A stretch of DNA of 36,211 bases. Origin: Solirubrobacterales bacterium (GTDB lineage Bacteria > Actinomycetota > Thermoleophilia > Solirubrobacterales > Solirubrobacteraceae). The stretch is taken from contig JAFAXX010000014.1 of NCBI GenBank assembly GCA_019240655.1, forward strand, positions 1 to 36,211. Direction: 5' to 3'. Positions 1 through 6,931 of the stretch are shown piece by piece; positions within the stretch are counted from its first letter, which is position 1; every line of letters starts with the position of its first letter. Both the position numbers and the translations under genes were made by a program. Below the pieces are notes generated by a model. That model searched no databases, was not told where the DNA came from, and saw nothing but the letters and a program-made list of their open reading frames with translations.

Positions 1-431
1 GAGCGCCCCATCGTCCGCCGCGGTCGCTGCGCGTCGATCGAACCCCAACCGTCTCTACCGCGTCGACCACACTGCCGCTCCGCCGCCTGGGAACCGCCGC
101 TCCGGACTGGCGCTTTGGCGGACGCCCGGACCCGTCGCAGAACCCTCGCCGCGGCCGCTGCCGCTGCCGTTGCCGACGCCGACGCGGAGGATTCGCGGAG
201 AAGGAGATCACGGCCGTGGCCGTGGCACCCAGGGAGCCGGCCCGTGCCGGCATGGCCCTGCGGCTGTCGCGATTCAACGCCGCGGGGATGGTCGCTTCTC
301 GCGCGTGCTGGCCGACGGCCGCGTTCCGCTCTCCATGCCGCTTGTGGCGCAGACTGACAGCAGGGGCGGGCACCACCGTCGCGACTGCGGCCACCAATCG
401 AGCGACGCTCAGACGTGCGTGTCCACGGGCG
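1..431. other. Non-coding or unrecognised stretch before ldh
   Basis: I see no credible gene here. The open frames that exist are low-complexity Ala/Arg-rich readings of GC-rich DNA and overlap each other on the same strand in different frames. A short GCC/GAC-rich run lies around 150-190. The segment is downstream of the lactate dehydrogenase stop codon, which is on the minus strand, and no clear hairpin terminator was found. Confidence 0.5.
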
Positions 432-1379
432 TCAGATCCCGAGCGATCGCTCCACGCCGCGGACCGTATCCGCGGAGCGCAGCAGGGCGTCGGCCTCCTC
501 TTCAGTCAGCGGCGGAGTGAGGATCACGTCGACACCCTGGCCATCCACAATCGACGGCAAGGACAGGCACACGTCGTCGATGCCGTACTGGCCGGTGAGC
601 AGCGACGAGACCGGCATGACGCTGCGCTCGTCATGCAACACGGCCTCGACGATCCCCGCGGCTGACAGCCCGACGGCGTAGTTGGTCGCGCCCTTGCCGC
701 GGATGATCTGCTCGGCGGCAGTGGCTACCTCGTGAGCGATGCGATCGAGCGTCTGCTCGTCGAGTGGCGCGCGTCCCGACGCGGCCCAGTCTCGAACCGG
801 GACGCCGCCGATCGCGGCCTGACTCCAGGCGGGAACCTGCGAGTCGCCATGCTCGCCGACGATGAACGCGTTCACGCTGTGCACGGCGACGTCGCAGTGT
901 TGAGCGAGCAGCGTCCGCAGCCGAGAGGAATCGAGCACCGTTCCAGAGCCGAATACCCGCCGGCTTGGCAGCCCGGACGCCTGCACGGCGGCGTAGGTCA
1001 CAACGTCCACAGGATTCGTGACCAGCAGCAAGATCGCCTCGGGCGACAGCGCGAGAAGCTCTGGCACGAGCGACCGGCACATCGCGACGTTGACGGCCGC
1101 CAACTCCAGCCGCGTCTGCCCGGGCTTCTGCTTCGCGCCAGCGGTGATCACGACGATGTCGGAGTCCGCGGTGACCGCGATGTCGTCGGATCCGATGACG
1201 TTCGCCGTGGGATAGAACTGGCTACCGTGGTTCAGATCGAGCACCTCGGCTCGAACCTTGTCGCGATCGAGGTCATAGAGCGCCATCGTCTTGGGGGCGC
1301 CCCTGATCAGCGAGGCGTACGCCACCGTCGCTCCAACGCTCCCGGCTCCGACCACTGAGACCTTCCGCCGCTCAGCCAT
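432..1379 (-). CDS. ldh: L-lactate dehydrogenase
   Basis: A 315-residue NAD-dependent L-lactate dehydrogenase that interconverts pyruvate and lactate in the cytosol. Visible features are the N-terminal Rossmann motif GAGSVGATVA (residues 11-20), the substrate loop with Gln84 and Arg90 (QKPGQTR), and the catalytic His177 in GEHGDS. Gln in the loop, where malate dehydrogenase has Arg, favours lactate over malate specificity. The length is normal for the family and the protein looks complete. It starts at ATG 1379 without a clear Shine-Dalgarno sequence. It stands alone: the next gene on the same strand, the CDF transporter, ends about 185 bp upstream of it. Confidence 0.93.
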   Translation of the reverse strand: MAERRKVSVVGAGSVGATVAYASLIRGAPKTMALYDLDRDKVRAEVLDLNHGSQFYPTANVIGSDDIAVTADSDIVVITAGAKQKPGQTRLELAAVNVAMCRSLVPELLALSPEAILLLVTNPVDVVTYAAVQASGLPSRRVFGSGTVLDSSRLRTLLAQHCDVAVHSVNAFIVGEHGDSQVPAWSQAAIGGVPVRDWAASGRAPLDEQTLDRIAHEVATAAEQIIRGKGATNYAVGLSAAGIVEAVLHDERSVMPVSSLLTGQYGIDDVCLSLPSIVDGQGVDVILTPPLTEEEADALLRSADTVRGVERSLGI

Positions 1380-1564
1380 CGACCAAGCCTAACCCCGAAC
1401 GTGTCTCACGGCCAGCAGCCGTTGCGACATGCAGCCCACAGCCTCGTTCGGCCGCGGCACGAGTTGCTCGCGGCGTTGGCCGGTGGGGGGTGACGCTGGG
1501 TGCGGTCGTTGCGATAAGAGGTGGTGGGGCGATAGCGGGTGCAGCCCGCGGAACGCCTTCCGGC

Positions 1565-2293
1565 TTATCCGCAGCAGTCGTCGTCGCAGGCGAGGCCTTG
1601 ATCGGCGCTGCTGGGGGCGGGGGCGCAGCAGCCTTGGCCGTGCCACGTCTCGTGGCCTTCTTTGATCGCGAGGGCGGCGACTGCGAGTGCGGCGGCCGGG
1701 TCGGCCCACCAGAGTCCGAACGCGGCGTTGAGCGCGAGGCCCGCGAGCACGCCGACGGCTAGGTATGTGCAGAGCATGTTCTGGGCGCCTTCGCCGGCGG
1801 TGGCGCCCGAGCCGAGCCTGGAGCCGATCGTCTGCTTGGCGCGTCCGAGGGCGGGCATGACGAGGATGCTCGAGATGGCGAGGCCCATGCCGATCCAGCT
1901 AGTGGAGGGGTGATGTGACTTGATCAGGGTGCGCAGCGAATCTTGGGCGATGTAGGGTGCAAGGAGGAAGAAGGAGATCGCGACGAGCCGCTGCGCGCGC
2001 CGCTCGGCGTGGGCGGAAAGGCGCCGGGCGCCGGTGAAGCGCCAGATCACGATGATCGCGGCGAGCGCTTCGATTGCTGAGTCGAGCCCGAACCCGAGCA
2101 GCGCGACCGACCCCGCCAGCAGGGCGGCGGCGATGCCAACTGCTCCCTCAACGGTCATGTAGGCGAGGCTGACGCAGGACAGGGTCTTGGCGCGCCGGAT
2201 CAGGCGGTCGCGCTCGATCCGGCCAAGCGCTTCTCGCTGGGCCGCCCCGGGTCGGGAGGTCGGGACAAGGTGCAGATCGAGGCCGGTGCTCAT
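1565..2293 (-). CDS. CDF-type cation transporter with Cys-rich tail
   Basis: A membrane protein of 242 residues resembling the transmembrane domain of cation diffusion facilitators, which export divalent metals by proton antiport. Several hydrophobic segments are visible. The segment GFGLDSAIEAL corresponds to the TM2 metal-site region, and LWWADPAAAL to a later acidic helix. The usual cytoplasmic C-terminal domain is missing; instead the last 24 residues hold five cysteines (CC, C and CC). The ATG at 2293 overlaps the stop of the upstream repeat ORF as ATGA, so translation may be coupled. The same frame stays open upstream through the 33-bp repeats, so a longer form cannot be excluded. Its divergence from a MntR-like regulator suggests Mn efflux, as for the MntR-activated CDF exporters of Bacillus, but this is inference. 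Confidence 0.72.
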   Translation of the reverse strand: MSTGLDLHLVPTSRPGAAQREALGRIERDRLIRRAKTLSCVSLAYMTVEGAVGIAAALLAGSVALLGFGLDSAIEALAAIIVIWRFTGARRLSAHAERRAQRLVAISFFLLAPYIAQDSLRTLIKSHHPSTSWIGMGLAISSILVMPALGRAKQTIGSRLGSGATAGEGAQNMLCTYLAVGVLAGLALNAAFGLWWADPAAALAVAALAIKEGHETWHGQGCCAPAPSSADQGLACDDDCCG

Positions 2294-2613
2294 TGGCGGA
2301 CCTCGGCGAGCTCCGCGCCGTCGCGTAACGCAAGCTCCGTCAGCAGGGGCGCGGGGTCCGCGAGGGCCTTCGCGCCTGAGGCCTGAGCCGGCTTCGATCG
2401 CGAGTTCGGCTGCCAGGCGCTGACGGATGCCCTCCGCCCTGGCTTGCAGGCGCTGACGGATGGCCTCTGCCCGGGCTCGCACGCGCTGACGGATGCCCTC
2501 CGCCCGGGCTCGCAGGCGCTGACGAATGGCCTCTGCCCGGGCTCGCAGGCGCTGACGAATGGCCTCCGCCCGAGGCCGCTCAAGGCACCGTAGAGCGGAG
2601 CGTCGTCGGACAC
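2290..2613 (-). CDS. Possible 107-aa repeat protein upstream of the CDF gene
   Basis: This open frame begins at GTG 2613 and ends in an ATGA overlap with the CDF gene. Third-position GC is high, as in real genes here. Its centre is five 11-residue repeats of the type GQRPFVSACEP, encoded by the 33-bp tandem repeat, followed by an ordinary-looking tail ending in ELAEVRQ. I do not recognise a family. The start codon lies inside the candidate MntR box and there is no good Shine-Dalgarno sequence. An alternative reading of the same repeats, one frame over, gives amphipathic 11-mers (ARAEAIRQRLR) that run directly into the CDF protein. Which frame is translated, if any, is not decidable from sequence alone. 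Confidence 0.35.
   Translation of the reverse strand: MSDDAPLYGALSGLGRRPFVSACEPGQRPFVSACEPGRRASVSACEPGQRPSVSACKPGRRASVSAWQPNSRSKPAQASGAKALADPAPLLTELALRDGAELAEVRQ
2415..2579. repeat. Five tandem 33-bp repeats
   Basis: Five head-to-tail units of exactly 33 bp begin at 2415, 2448, 2481, 2514 and 2547, with only a few substitutions between them. The unit starts AGGCGCTGACG and holds GCCCGGGCTCGC in the better copies. As the period is a multiple of three, two minus-strand frames stay open through the array. The array lies between the CDF coding region and the DtxR/MntR-type box. Confidence 0.95.
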
Positions 2614-2631
2614 AAGGTCAGGCTAACGCAT
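2613..2631. promoter_or_regulatory. Candidate DtxR/MntR-family operator
   Basis: The 19-bp stretch centred on AAGGTCAGGCTAACGCA matches 13 of 19 positions of the DtxR/IdeR-type box (TTAGGTTAGGCTAACCTAA). It lies between the divergent CDF and mntR genes. On the minus strand a perfect TTGACA (2636 to 2631) abuts it, so the box would sit just downstream of that -35 element, though no good -10 follows. The match is by eye and the assignment is inferred from the neighbouring regulator. Confidence 0.5.
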
Positions 2632-2676
2632 GTCAACGGCGCGAAAGGCGTGAGCCAAAGAAAGATACTTGCCGGA

Positions 2677-2705
2677 TTGATAGGCAGAGCTTGGCATGCC
2701 ATAAT
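2677..2705 (+). promoter_or_regulatory. Promoter of mntR-mntH
   Basis: TTGATA at 2677-2682 and CATAAT at 2700-2705 are separated by exactly 17 bp, a good housekeeping-type promoter. Only seven bases lie between the -10 element and ATG 2713, so the transcript should begin at or next to the start codon (leaderless). A perfect 10-bp palindrome, TGGCATGCCA (2692-2701), overlaps the -10 and could be a second operator. Confidence 0.6.
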
Positions 2706-2712
2706 CTTTTCT

Positions 2713-3399
2713 ATGGCGGTGGTCGAGGCGGTTTCTGCGCATGTTCAGGATTACGCGAAGGCGGTGTACGTGCTGGAGGCTCGTGAATGCGCACCGGTCT
2801 CGACGACCGAGCTGGCCGACCGGTTGGGCGTGACGCCGGGGTCGGTGTCCGGGATGCTGCGCAAGCTCGCCGATCTGCATCTGGTCGAGCACGAGCCCTA
2901 TCGCGGCGTGCGGCTCACCGCCCAGGGGCGCCGGGTGGCGCTCGAGGTGCTGCGCCACCACCGGCTGATCGAGCTGTTCTTGGCCAACGAGCTGGGGATG
3001 CCGTGGGATCAGGTGCACGCCGAGGCGGAGGTGCTAGAGCACGTCCTCTCCGAGGACCTCGAGCGGCTGATCTCCGAGCGCCTCGGGGAACCGACCATGG
3101 ATCCGCACGGCGACCCCATCCCTTCGCGCGAGTTTGAGATCGACGAGGGATACACCCGTAGCCTGGAGGAGCTCCCGCCCGGTACGACCGGGCGGTTCGT
3201 GCGTATCTCGGATTCCGATCCGAAGATGCTCCGGTACTTGGCTGAGAACGGGATCGGGCTCGCTGAGTGCCTGGAGGTGACCGGCCGCCAGCCGTTCGGC
3301 GGTCCGGTGTTCGTTCGTTTCGGCGAGCGGGAGCTGCCGCTCGGCGGCGAGCTCGCGCGCGCGATGCGGATTGAAGTCGACGCCGAACCAGCACGATGA
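2713..3399 (+). CDS. mntR: DtxR-family metalloregulator, MntR-like
   Basis: A 228-residue metal-dependent transcriptional regulator. It has an N-terminal winged helix (about residues 10-70), a dimerisation/metal-binding domain (about 75-140) and a C-terminal FeoA/SH3-like domain (about 155-222). Candidate metal ligands by motif alignment are Asp13, His83, Glu87, His102, Glu106, Glu109 and His110. Asp13 and Glu106 stand where iron-sensing DtxR has Met10 and Cys102, and where Bacillus MntR has Asp8 and Glu99. This predicts manganese sensing. An earlier in-frame GTG at 2650 is rejected because it lies upstream of the predicted transcription start. The stop overlaps the next gene, an Nramp transporter, by ATGA, which supports the Mn role. 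Confidence 0.85.
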   Translation: MAVVEAVSAHVQDYAKAVYVLEARECAPVSTTELADRLGVTPGSVSGMLRKLADLHLVEHEPYRGVRLTAQGRRVALEVLRHHRLIELFLANELGMPWDQVHAEAEVLEHVLSEDLERLISERLGEPTMDPHGDPIPSREFEIDEGYTRSLEELPPGTTGRFVRISDSDPKMLRYLAENGIGLAECLEVTGRQPFGGPVFVRFGERELPLGGELARAMRIEVDAEPAR

Positions 3400-4739
3400 G
3401 TTCGAGCACGCTGAGGTCGTGGCGTCAGCAGCCCGCGCTTGAGGGCGCCGCCATCGAAGGCGCGGCGGTCGCGCTGCCGGACGCCGGCTCGGCTGGCCCC
3501 AGCGCGCTCGAGCGGCTGCTGTCCAGGGGCAGGCTGCGGGCCACGCTGTTCATGCTCGGCCCCGCGTTCGTCGCGTCGATCGCTTACGTCGATCCGGGGA
3601 ACTTCGCCACTAACGTGCAGGGCGGAGCCCAGTACGGCTATCTGCTGTTGTGGGTGGTGCTGGCCGCGAACTTGATCGCGATGCTGATCCAGTACCTCTC
3701 AGCCAAGCTCGGGATCGCCACCGACAACAACCTCCCGGAAACGATCCGTGCCCGCTGGCCGCGGACGCTGACCTGGGGGATGTGGGTGCAGGCCGAGATC
3801 ATGGCCATGTCGACCGACATAGCCGAGTTCCTGGGCGCCGCGATCGGCCTGAACCTCCTCTTCCACGTTCCGCTGCTCCCGGCCGGCCTGATCACCGGCG
3901 TGATCGCGTTCGCGATCCTCGAGCTGCAGACCCGCGGCTTCCGCCGCTTCGAACTGGCGATCACCGCCCTGCTGGGACTCATCTTCCTTGGCTTCCTCTA
4001 CGAGACGCTGCGCATCGGCCCCTCCGCCAGCGGCTCGCTGCACGGTCTTATCCCCGGCCTGAACGGGACCAGCTCGCTGTACATCGCGGTCGGGATCGTC
4101 GGCGCGACGGTGATGCCCCATGTGATTTACCTGCACTCCGCGCTGACCCAGGGCCGCATGCCTTGCCGCAACGACCACGAGCGCAGGCGCGTGATCCGGT
4201 TCGAACGCTTCGACGTGATCATCGCCCTCGGCCTCGCCGGGATCGTCAACATGGCCATGCTCGCCGTCGCCGCCAAGCTCTTCCACACCCCCGCCCTCAG
4301 CGGACTTAGCACCATCCAACAGGCCCACGCCCAGCTCGGGCACCTCGTCGGTGGCACCGCTGCGCTTGCCTTCGCCGTCGCGTTGCTCGCCTCCGGCGCG
4401 TCCTCGTCCAGCGTCGGCACCTACGCGGGCCAGGTCGTGATGGCTGGCTTCATCAACTTCCGCATCCCCTTGATGCTCCGCCGCGCGCTCACCATGATCC
4501 CCGCGCTCACCGTGATCGCCGTCGGCATGGACCCCACCAACGCGCTTGTGCTCAGCCAAGTCGTTCTCTCCTTCGGAATCCCGCTCGCGCTCATTCCTCT
4601 GGTCGTCATGACCGGGCGGCGCGCAGTCATGGGCCGCCACGTCAACCGACCCATCACCAGCATCGTCGCCTGGGCCTGCGCCATCGCCATCTCGGCGATG
4701 AACGTCTTCCTCCTCTACCAGCAGTTCTTCATGAGCTAA
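3396..4739 (+). CDS. mntH: Nramp-family Mn2+/Fe2+ transporter
   Basis: A 447-residue proton-coupled divalent metal importer of the inner membrane. The TM1 metal-site motif DPGN is at residues 66-69, and the TM6 segment GATVMPH gives Ala237 and Met240, the standard Nramp metal ligands (Asp, Asn, Ala, Met). Eleven or so hydrophobic helices can be followed. The N-terminal 45 residues before TM1 are hydrophilic and somewhat longer than usual. The start ATG overlaps the stop of mntR (ATGA), so the two are co-transcribed and probably coupled. Self-limiting manganese uptake under MntR control is the expected logic. Confidence 0.93.
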   Translation: MSSSTLRSWRQQPALEGAAIEGAAVALPDAGSAGPSALERLLSRGRLRATLFMLGPAFVASIAYVDPGNFATNVQGGAQYGYLLLWVVLAANLIAMLIQYLSAKLGIATDNNLPETIRARWPRTLTWGMWVQAEIMAMSTDIAEFLGAAIGLNLLFHVPLLPAGLITGVIAFAILELQTRGFRRFELAITALLGLIFLGFLYETLRIGPSASGSLHGLIPGLNGTSSLYIAVGIVGATVMPHVIYLHSALTQGRMPCRNDHERRRVIRFERFDVIIALGLAGIVNMAMLAVAAKLFHTPALSGLSTIQQAHAQLGHLVGGTAALAFAVALLASGASSSSVGTYAGQVVMAGFINFRIPLMLRRALTMIPALTVIAVGMDPTNALVLSQVVLSFGIPLALIPLVVMTGRRAVMGRHVNRPITSIVAWACAIAISAMNVFLLYQQFFMS

Positions 4740-4906
4740 GACCCACGCGCGCCAGCGATCAGGCCAGGACCTGCTTCGCTTCCCCGGCAAGTATCCGCGG
4801 TTCAGATCGCTTCAGCTCCGCGGAGCGCGGAAGACAAGGCGACACCTGACGCTCGCGAGGGATACAGAGTCGAGGCAGCAGCCGGCGAGTCGGTCGAGGA
4901 TCTCCT

Positions 4907-5005
4907 AGGCGCTCGTGTGCCCGGGAAACCTAGGCGCTCGTGTGCCCGGGAAACCTATGCGCTCGTGTGCCCGGTCTCCTAGGCGCTCGTGTGCCCGGTA
5001 AACCG
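4907..5005. repeat. Four tandem 25-bp repeats upstream of the DUF2332 gene
   Basis: Units at 4907-4931, 4932-4956, 4957-4980 (24 bp) and 4981-5005 share AGGCGCTCGTGTGCCCGG, then AAACC or TCTCCT. They lie in the non-coding gap 4740-5042, directly upstream of the DUF2332 gene. There are no spacers, so this is not a CRISPR array. The array could hold repeated regulator sites or be a plain minisatellite. The rest of the gap (4740-4906) shows nothing recognisable. Confidence 0.9.
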
Positions 5006-5042
5006 GTCGGGGGTTCTCGTTCCGATGGCTACAGTGGTCGGG

Positions 5043-6140
5043 ATGCCAGGGCCGACGGGAGGAAGCGCCGGACCCGTGGGCACGGCCCCCACACTGGCTC
5101 CGGTGTACCGGCACTTCGGTGAGGTCGACGCCGCCGAAACATCGCCGCTGTATGAGCGTGTCGCTGTCGCCCTGAGTGAGTCAGACGAGGCACTGCGCGC
5201 CATCGCGGGGGCGCCGGCGCGCAAGCGGCACCCCACGGTGATCCTCGCCGCGTTGCACGACCTCGCCCTCGCCGGGCGCGCCCCGGCGCTTGCTGCGGCC
5301 TATGCCGCTGCGGACGGCGACGCTGCGGCTGGCGCGGCGATCGACACGCTGGTGCGGATGACCGACGCGGTCGTGGCCATCGCCGTGCGCCGGCCGATGC
5401 CGCGCAGCGAGACCGGACGTTGCGCCGTGCTGTACCCGGCCATTGCCGAGGCGGCGCGCCGGGTAGGCGCGAACGCGGTGGGGCTGATCGACGTCGGTTG
5501 TTCAGCTGGGCTGAATCTCAATGTCGATCGCGTTGGCATCACCTACAGCGACGGACAATCGCTGGGCGACCCGTCATCGCCCGTGCAGCAGTCGTGTTCA
5601 GTTGTCGGAGGCCGGCCCATCCCGCCGCGGGCCATGCCCGAGGTCGTCGCCCGGGCCGGCGTCGACCGCGATCCGTTCGACGTGACCGACGCGGATGACG
5701 CCCGATGGTTGCGCGCTTGCCTGTGGCCGGATCAGCCGGAGCGGATCGCGGCGCTCGAAGCGGAGATGGCGTTGGCGGCGGCGGCTCCTCCACTGCTGCT
5801 GCAGGGTGACGCCGTCGAGCTGCTCCCCGACGCCTTCGCCCGTGTGCCCGCGGACGCCCTGCCTGTCGTCAGCACCACGTGGGCGCTGTCGCGCTTCCCG
5901 CTAGAGCGCCGTCTGCGCTTCCTGCACCGCCTCGACGAAGCGGCCGCACGCCGAGCGGTGGCGTGGGTGTCAGCGGAGGGCGTCGGAGTCGCGCCGGCGA
6001 TACCGACACTTGGCGATCGTCGCGCCTCTGGCCACAGCATCGTCGGCCTGGCGGTCTTCGAGCGGTGGGCGGTGCGCACCGACGCCATCGGCCGGTGCTG
6101 GTCGCGAGGCCGCCTATTGGCGTGGCTGGCGGACTCCTAA
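5043..6140 (+). CDS. DUF2332 family protein
   Basis: A 365-residue protein of the DUF2332 family, which is common in actinobacteria and has no established function. The IDVGCSAGLNLNVDR segment resembles the glycine-rich motif I of SAM-dependent methyltransferases, so a methyltransferase-like fold is possible. The family core starts around VYRHFGEVDAAE and runs to the C-terminus. The start at ATG 5043 is chosen because TACAGT at 5030-5035 is seven bases upstream, which fits a leaderless transcript; ATG 5025 and GTG 4989 are in-frame alternatives. Four 25-bp repeats lie immediately upstream. The next gene downstream is on the opposite strand. Confidence 0.75.
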   Translation: MPGPTGGSAGPVGTAPTLAPVYRHFGEVDAAETSPLYERVAVALSESDEALRAIAGAPARKRHPTVILAALHDLALAGRAPALAAAYAAADGDAAAGAAIDTLVRMTDAVVAIAVRRPMPRSETGRCAVLYPAIAEAARRVGANAVGLIDVGCSAGLNLNVDRVGITYSDGQSLGDPSSPVQQSCSVVGGRPIPPRAMPEVVARAGVDRDPFDVTDADDARWLRACLWPDQPERIAALEAEMALAAAAPPLLLQGDAVELLPDAFARVPADALPVVSTTWALSRFPLERRLRFLHRLDEAAARRAVAWVSAEGVGVAPAIPTLGDRRASGHSIVGLAVFERWAVRTDAIGRCWSRGRLLAWLADS

Positions 6141-6357
6141 CCGAGCTCGGATCACCCGCGCGACTGTGAACGCTGGTGTGCGGCGAGCAATCCAGAACAT
6201 CGCGGTGTCGCCACGAGCGTGGGGGCCAGCGCCGGCGACCTGTCGCTCAGACGTTCCAGCAGCTCGCAGTGCACGCCAAGCCTTCAGGGTGGCGTGGAGG
6301 TCATACCACCCGGACGACCCAGACGACATCGCGGGCGGCGCGGAGCGCGCCCTCTCG

Positions 6358-6666
6358 CTAGAACTTGTCCGGCGTGTCCAGCTCGCGCCAGAACACGGGC
6401 GTCGGCCGCTCCGTGACGCCAGCCTCGCGCATCATCTCGCCGATGTCGGGGCTGCTCTCGAAGAACCGCAGGAACGAGGCGGCGTCGGGCCACTCATCCA
6501 CGACGAGGACTTCGCCACCGGCCTCGTTGGCGAAGAACCGGTGGTGGATGCACCCGGCGTCTCGAGCACGTTGGGCGATTCCCTTCAACCGTTCAGGATC
6601 GCGGTTCAGAGCGTCCTCGAATCTTGCCGGATCAGCAGCGCTCCGTAGCCCCATCATTACCGACAT
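6358..6666 (-). CDS. Small ABM-like (dimeric alpha-beta barrel) protein
   Basis: A 102-residue protein with the look of the antibiotic biosynthesis monooxygenase / dimeric ferredoxin-like barrel families. It has a short N-terminal strand region, HHRFFANEAGGEVLVVDEW as a beta hairpin, then an ASFLRFFESSPDIGEMM helix. Such proteins act as cofactor-free monooxygenases, heme-binding proteins or stress proteins; the substrate is unknown. ATG 6666 is preceded on its strand by an AGGGAG Shine-Dalgarno sequence at a suitable distance. It converges with the DUF2332 gene, leaving about 215 bp in which I see no gene. Confidence 0.6.
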   Translation of the reverse strand: MSVMMGLRSAADPARFEDALNRDPERLKGIAQRARDAGCIHHRFFANEAGGEVLVVDEWPDAASFLRFFESSPDIGEMMREAGVTERPTPVFWRELDTPDKF

Positions 6667-6931
6667 CTCATCTCCCTTCGTCGGATCTCACGGACGATTG
6701 GATCAAGCGCCACCGCGCACGTCAAGCGCGGCTCGGCTTCAGCGAGCAGATGTGGGCGGAGCTCGCCGAGCGGGGGTGGGGCGGAATCTTCGGTCACCCC
6801 GTGTCCACGGTCACTCCGTGCTGGATGCTGGGCGGCGCTTAGTTAGACTGGGCGGTGGTGTCGATGGCTCTCGACGAGCTGATTCGGAGGCGTGACCGGG
6901 TGTGGGGCCGACAGAGCATCGGAGGGAAGGC

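Noticed and set aside
1383-1397. Half of an IdeR/DtxR-type box (GGTTAGGCT on the minus strand) before ldh
   Set aside because: Only one half-site matches; the other half is unrelated.
2650-2712. GTG 2650 as the mntR start
   Set aside because: It lies upstream of the promoter at 2677-2705; homologous regulators begin near MAVVEAV.
3699-4790. Long minus-strand open frame opposite mntH
   Set aside because: It is antisense to a clear Nramp gene and arises from high third-position GC; its composition (Asp/Glu/His/Gly-rich) has no family resemblance.
4907-5005. CRISPR array
   Set aside because: Units are directly adjacent without unique spacers and no cas gene is present.
6624-6842. 72-codon plus-strand frame overlapping the ABM-like gene
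   Set aside because: It has a rather protein-like tail but overlaps a better-supported gene, lacks a good start and matches no family I know.
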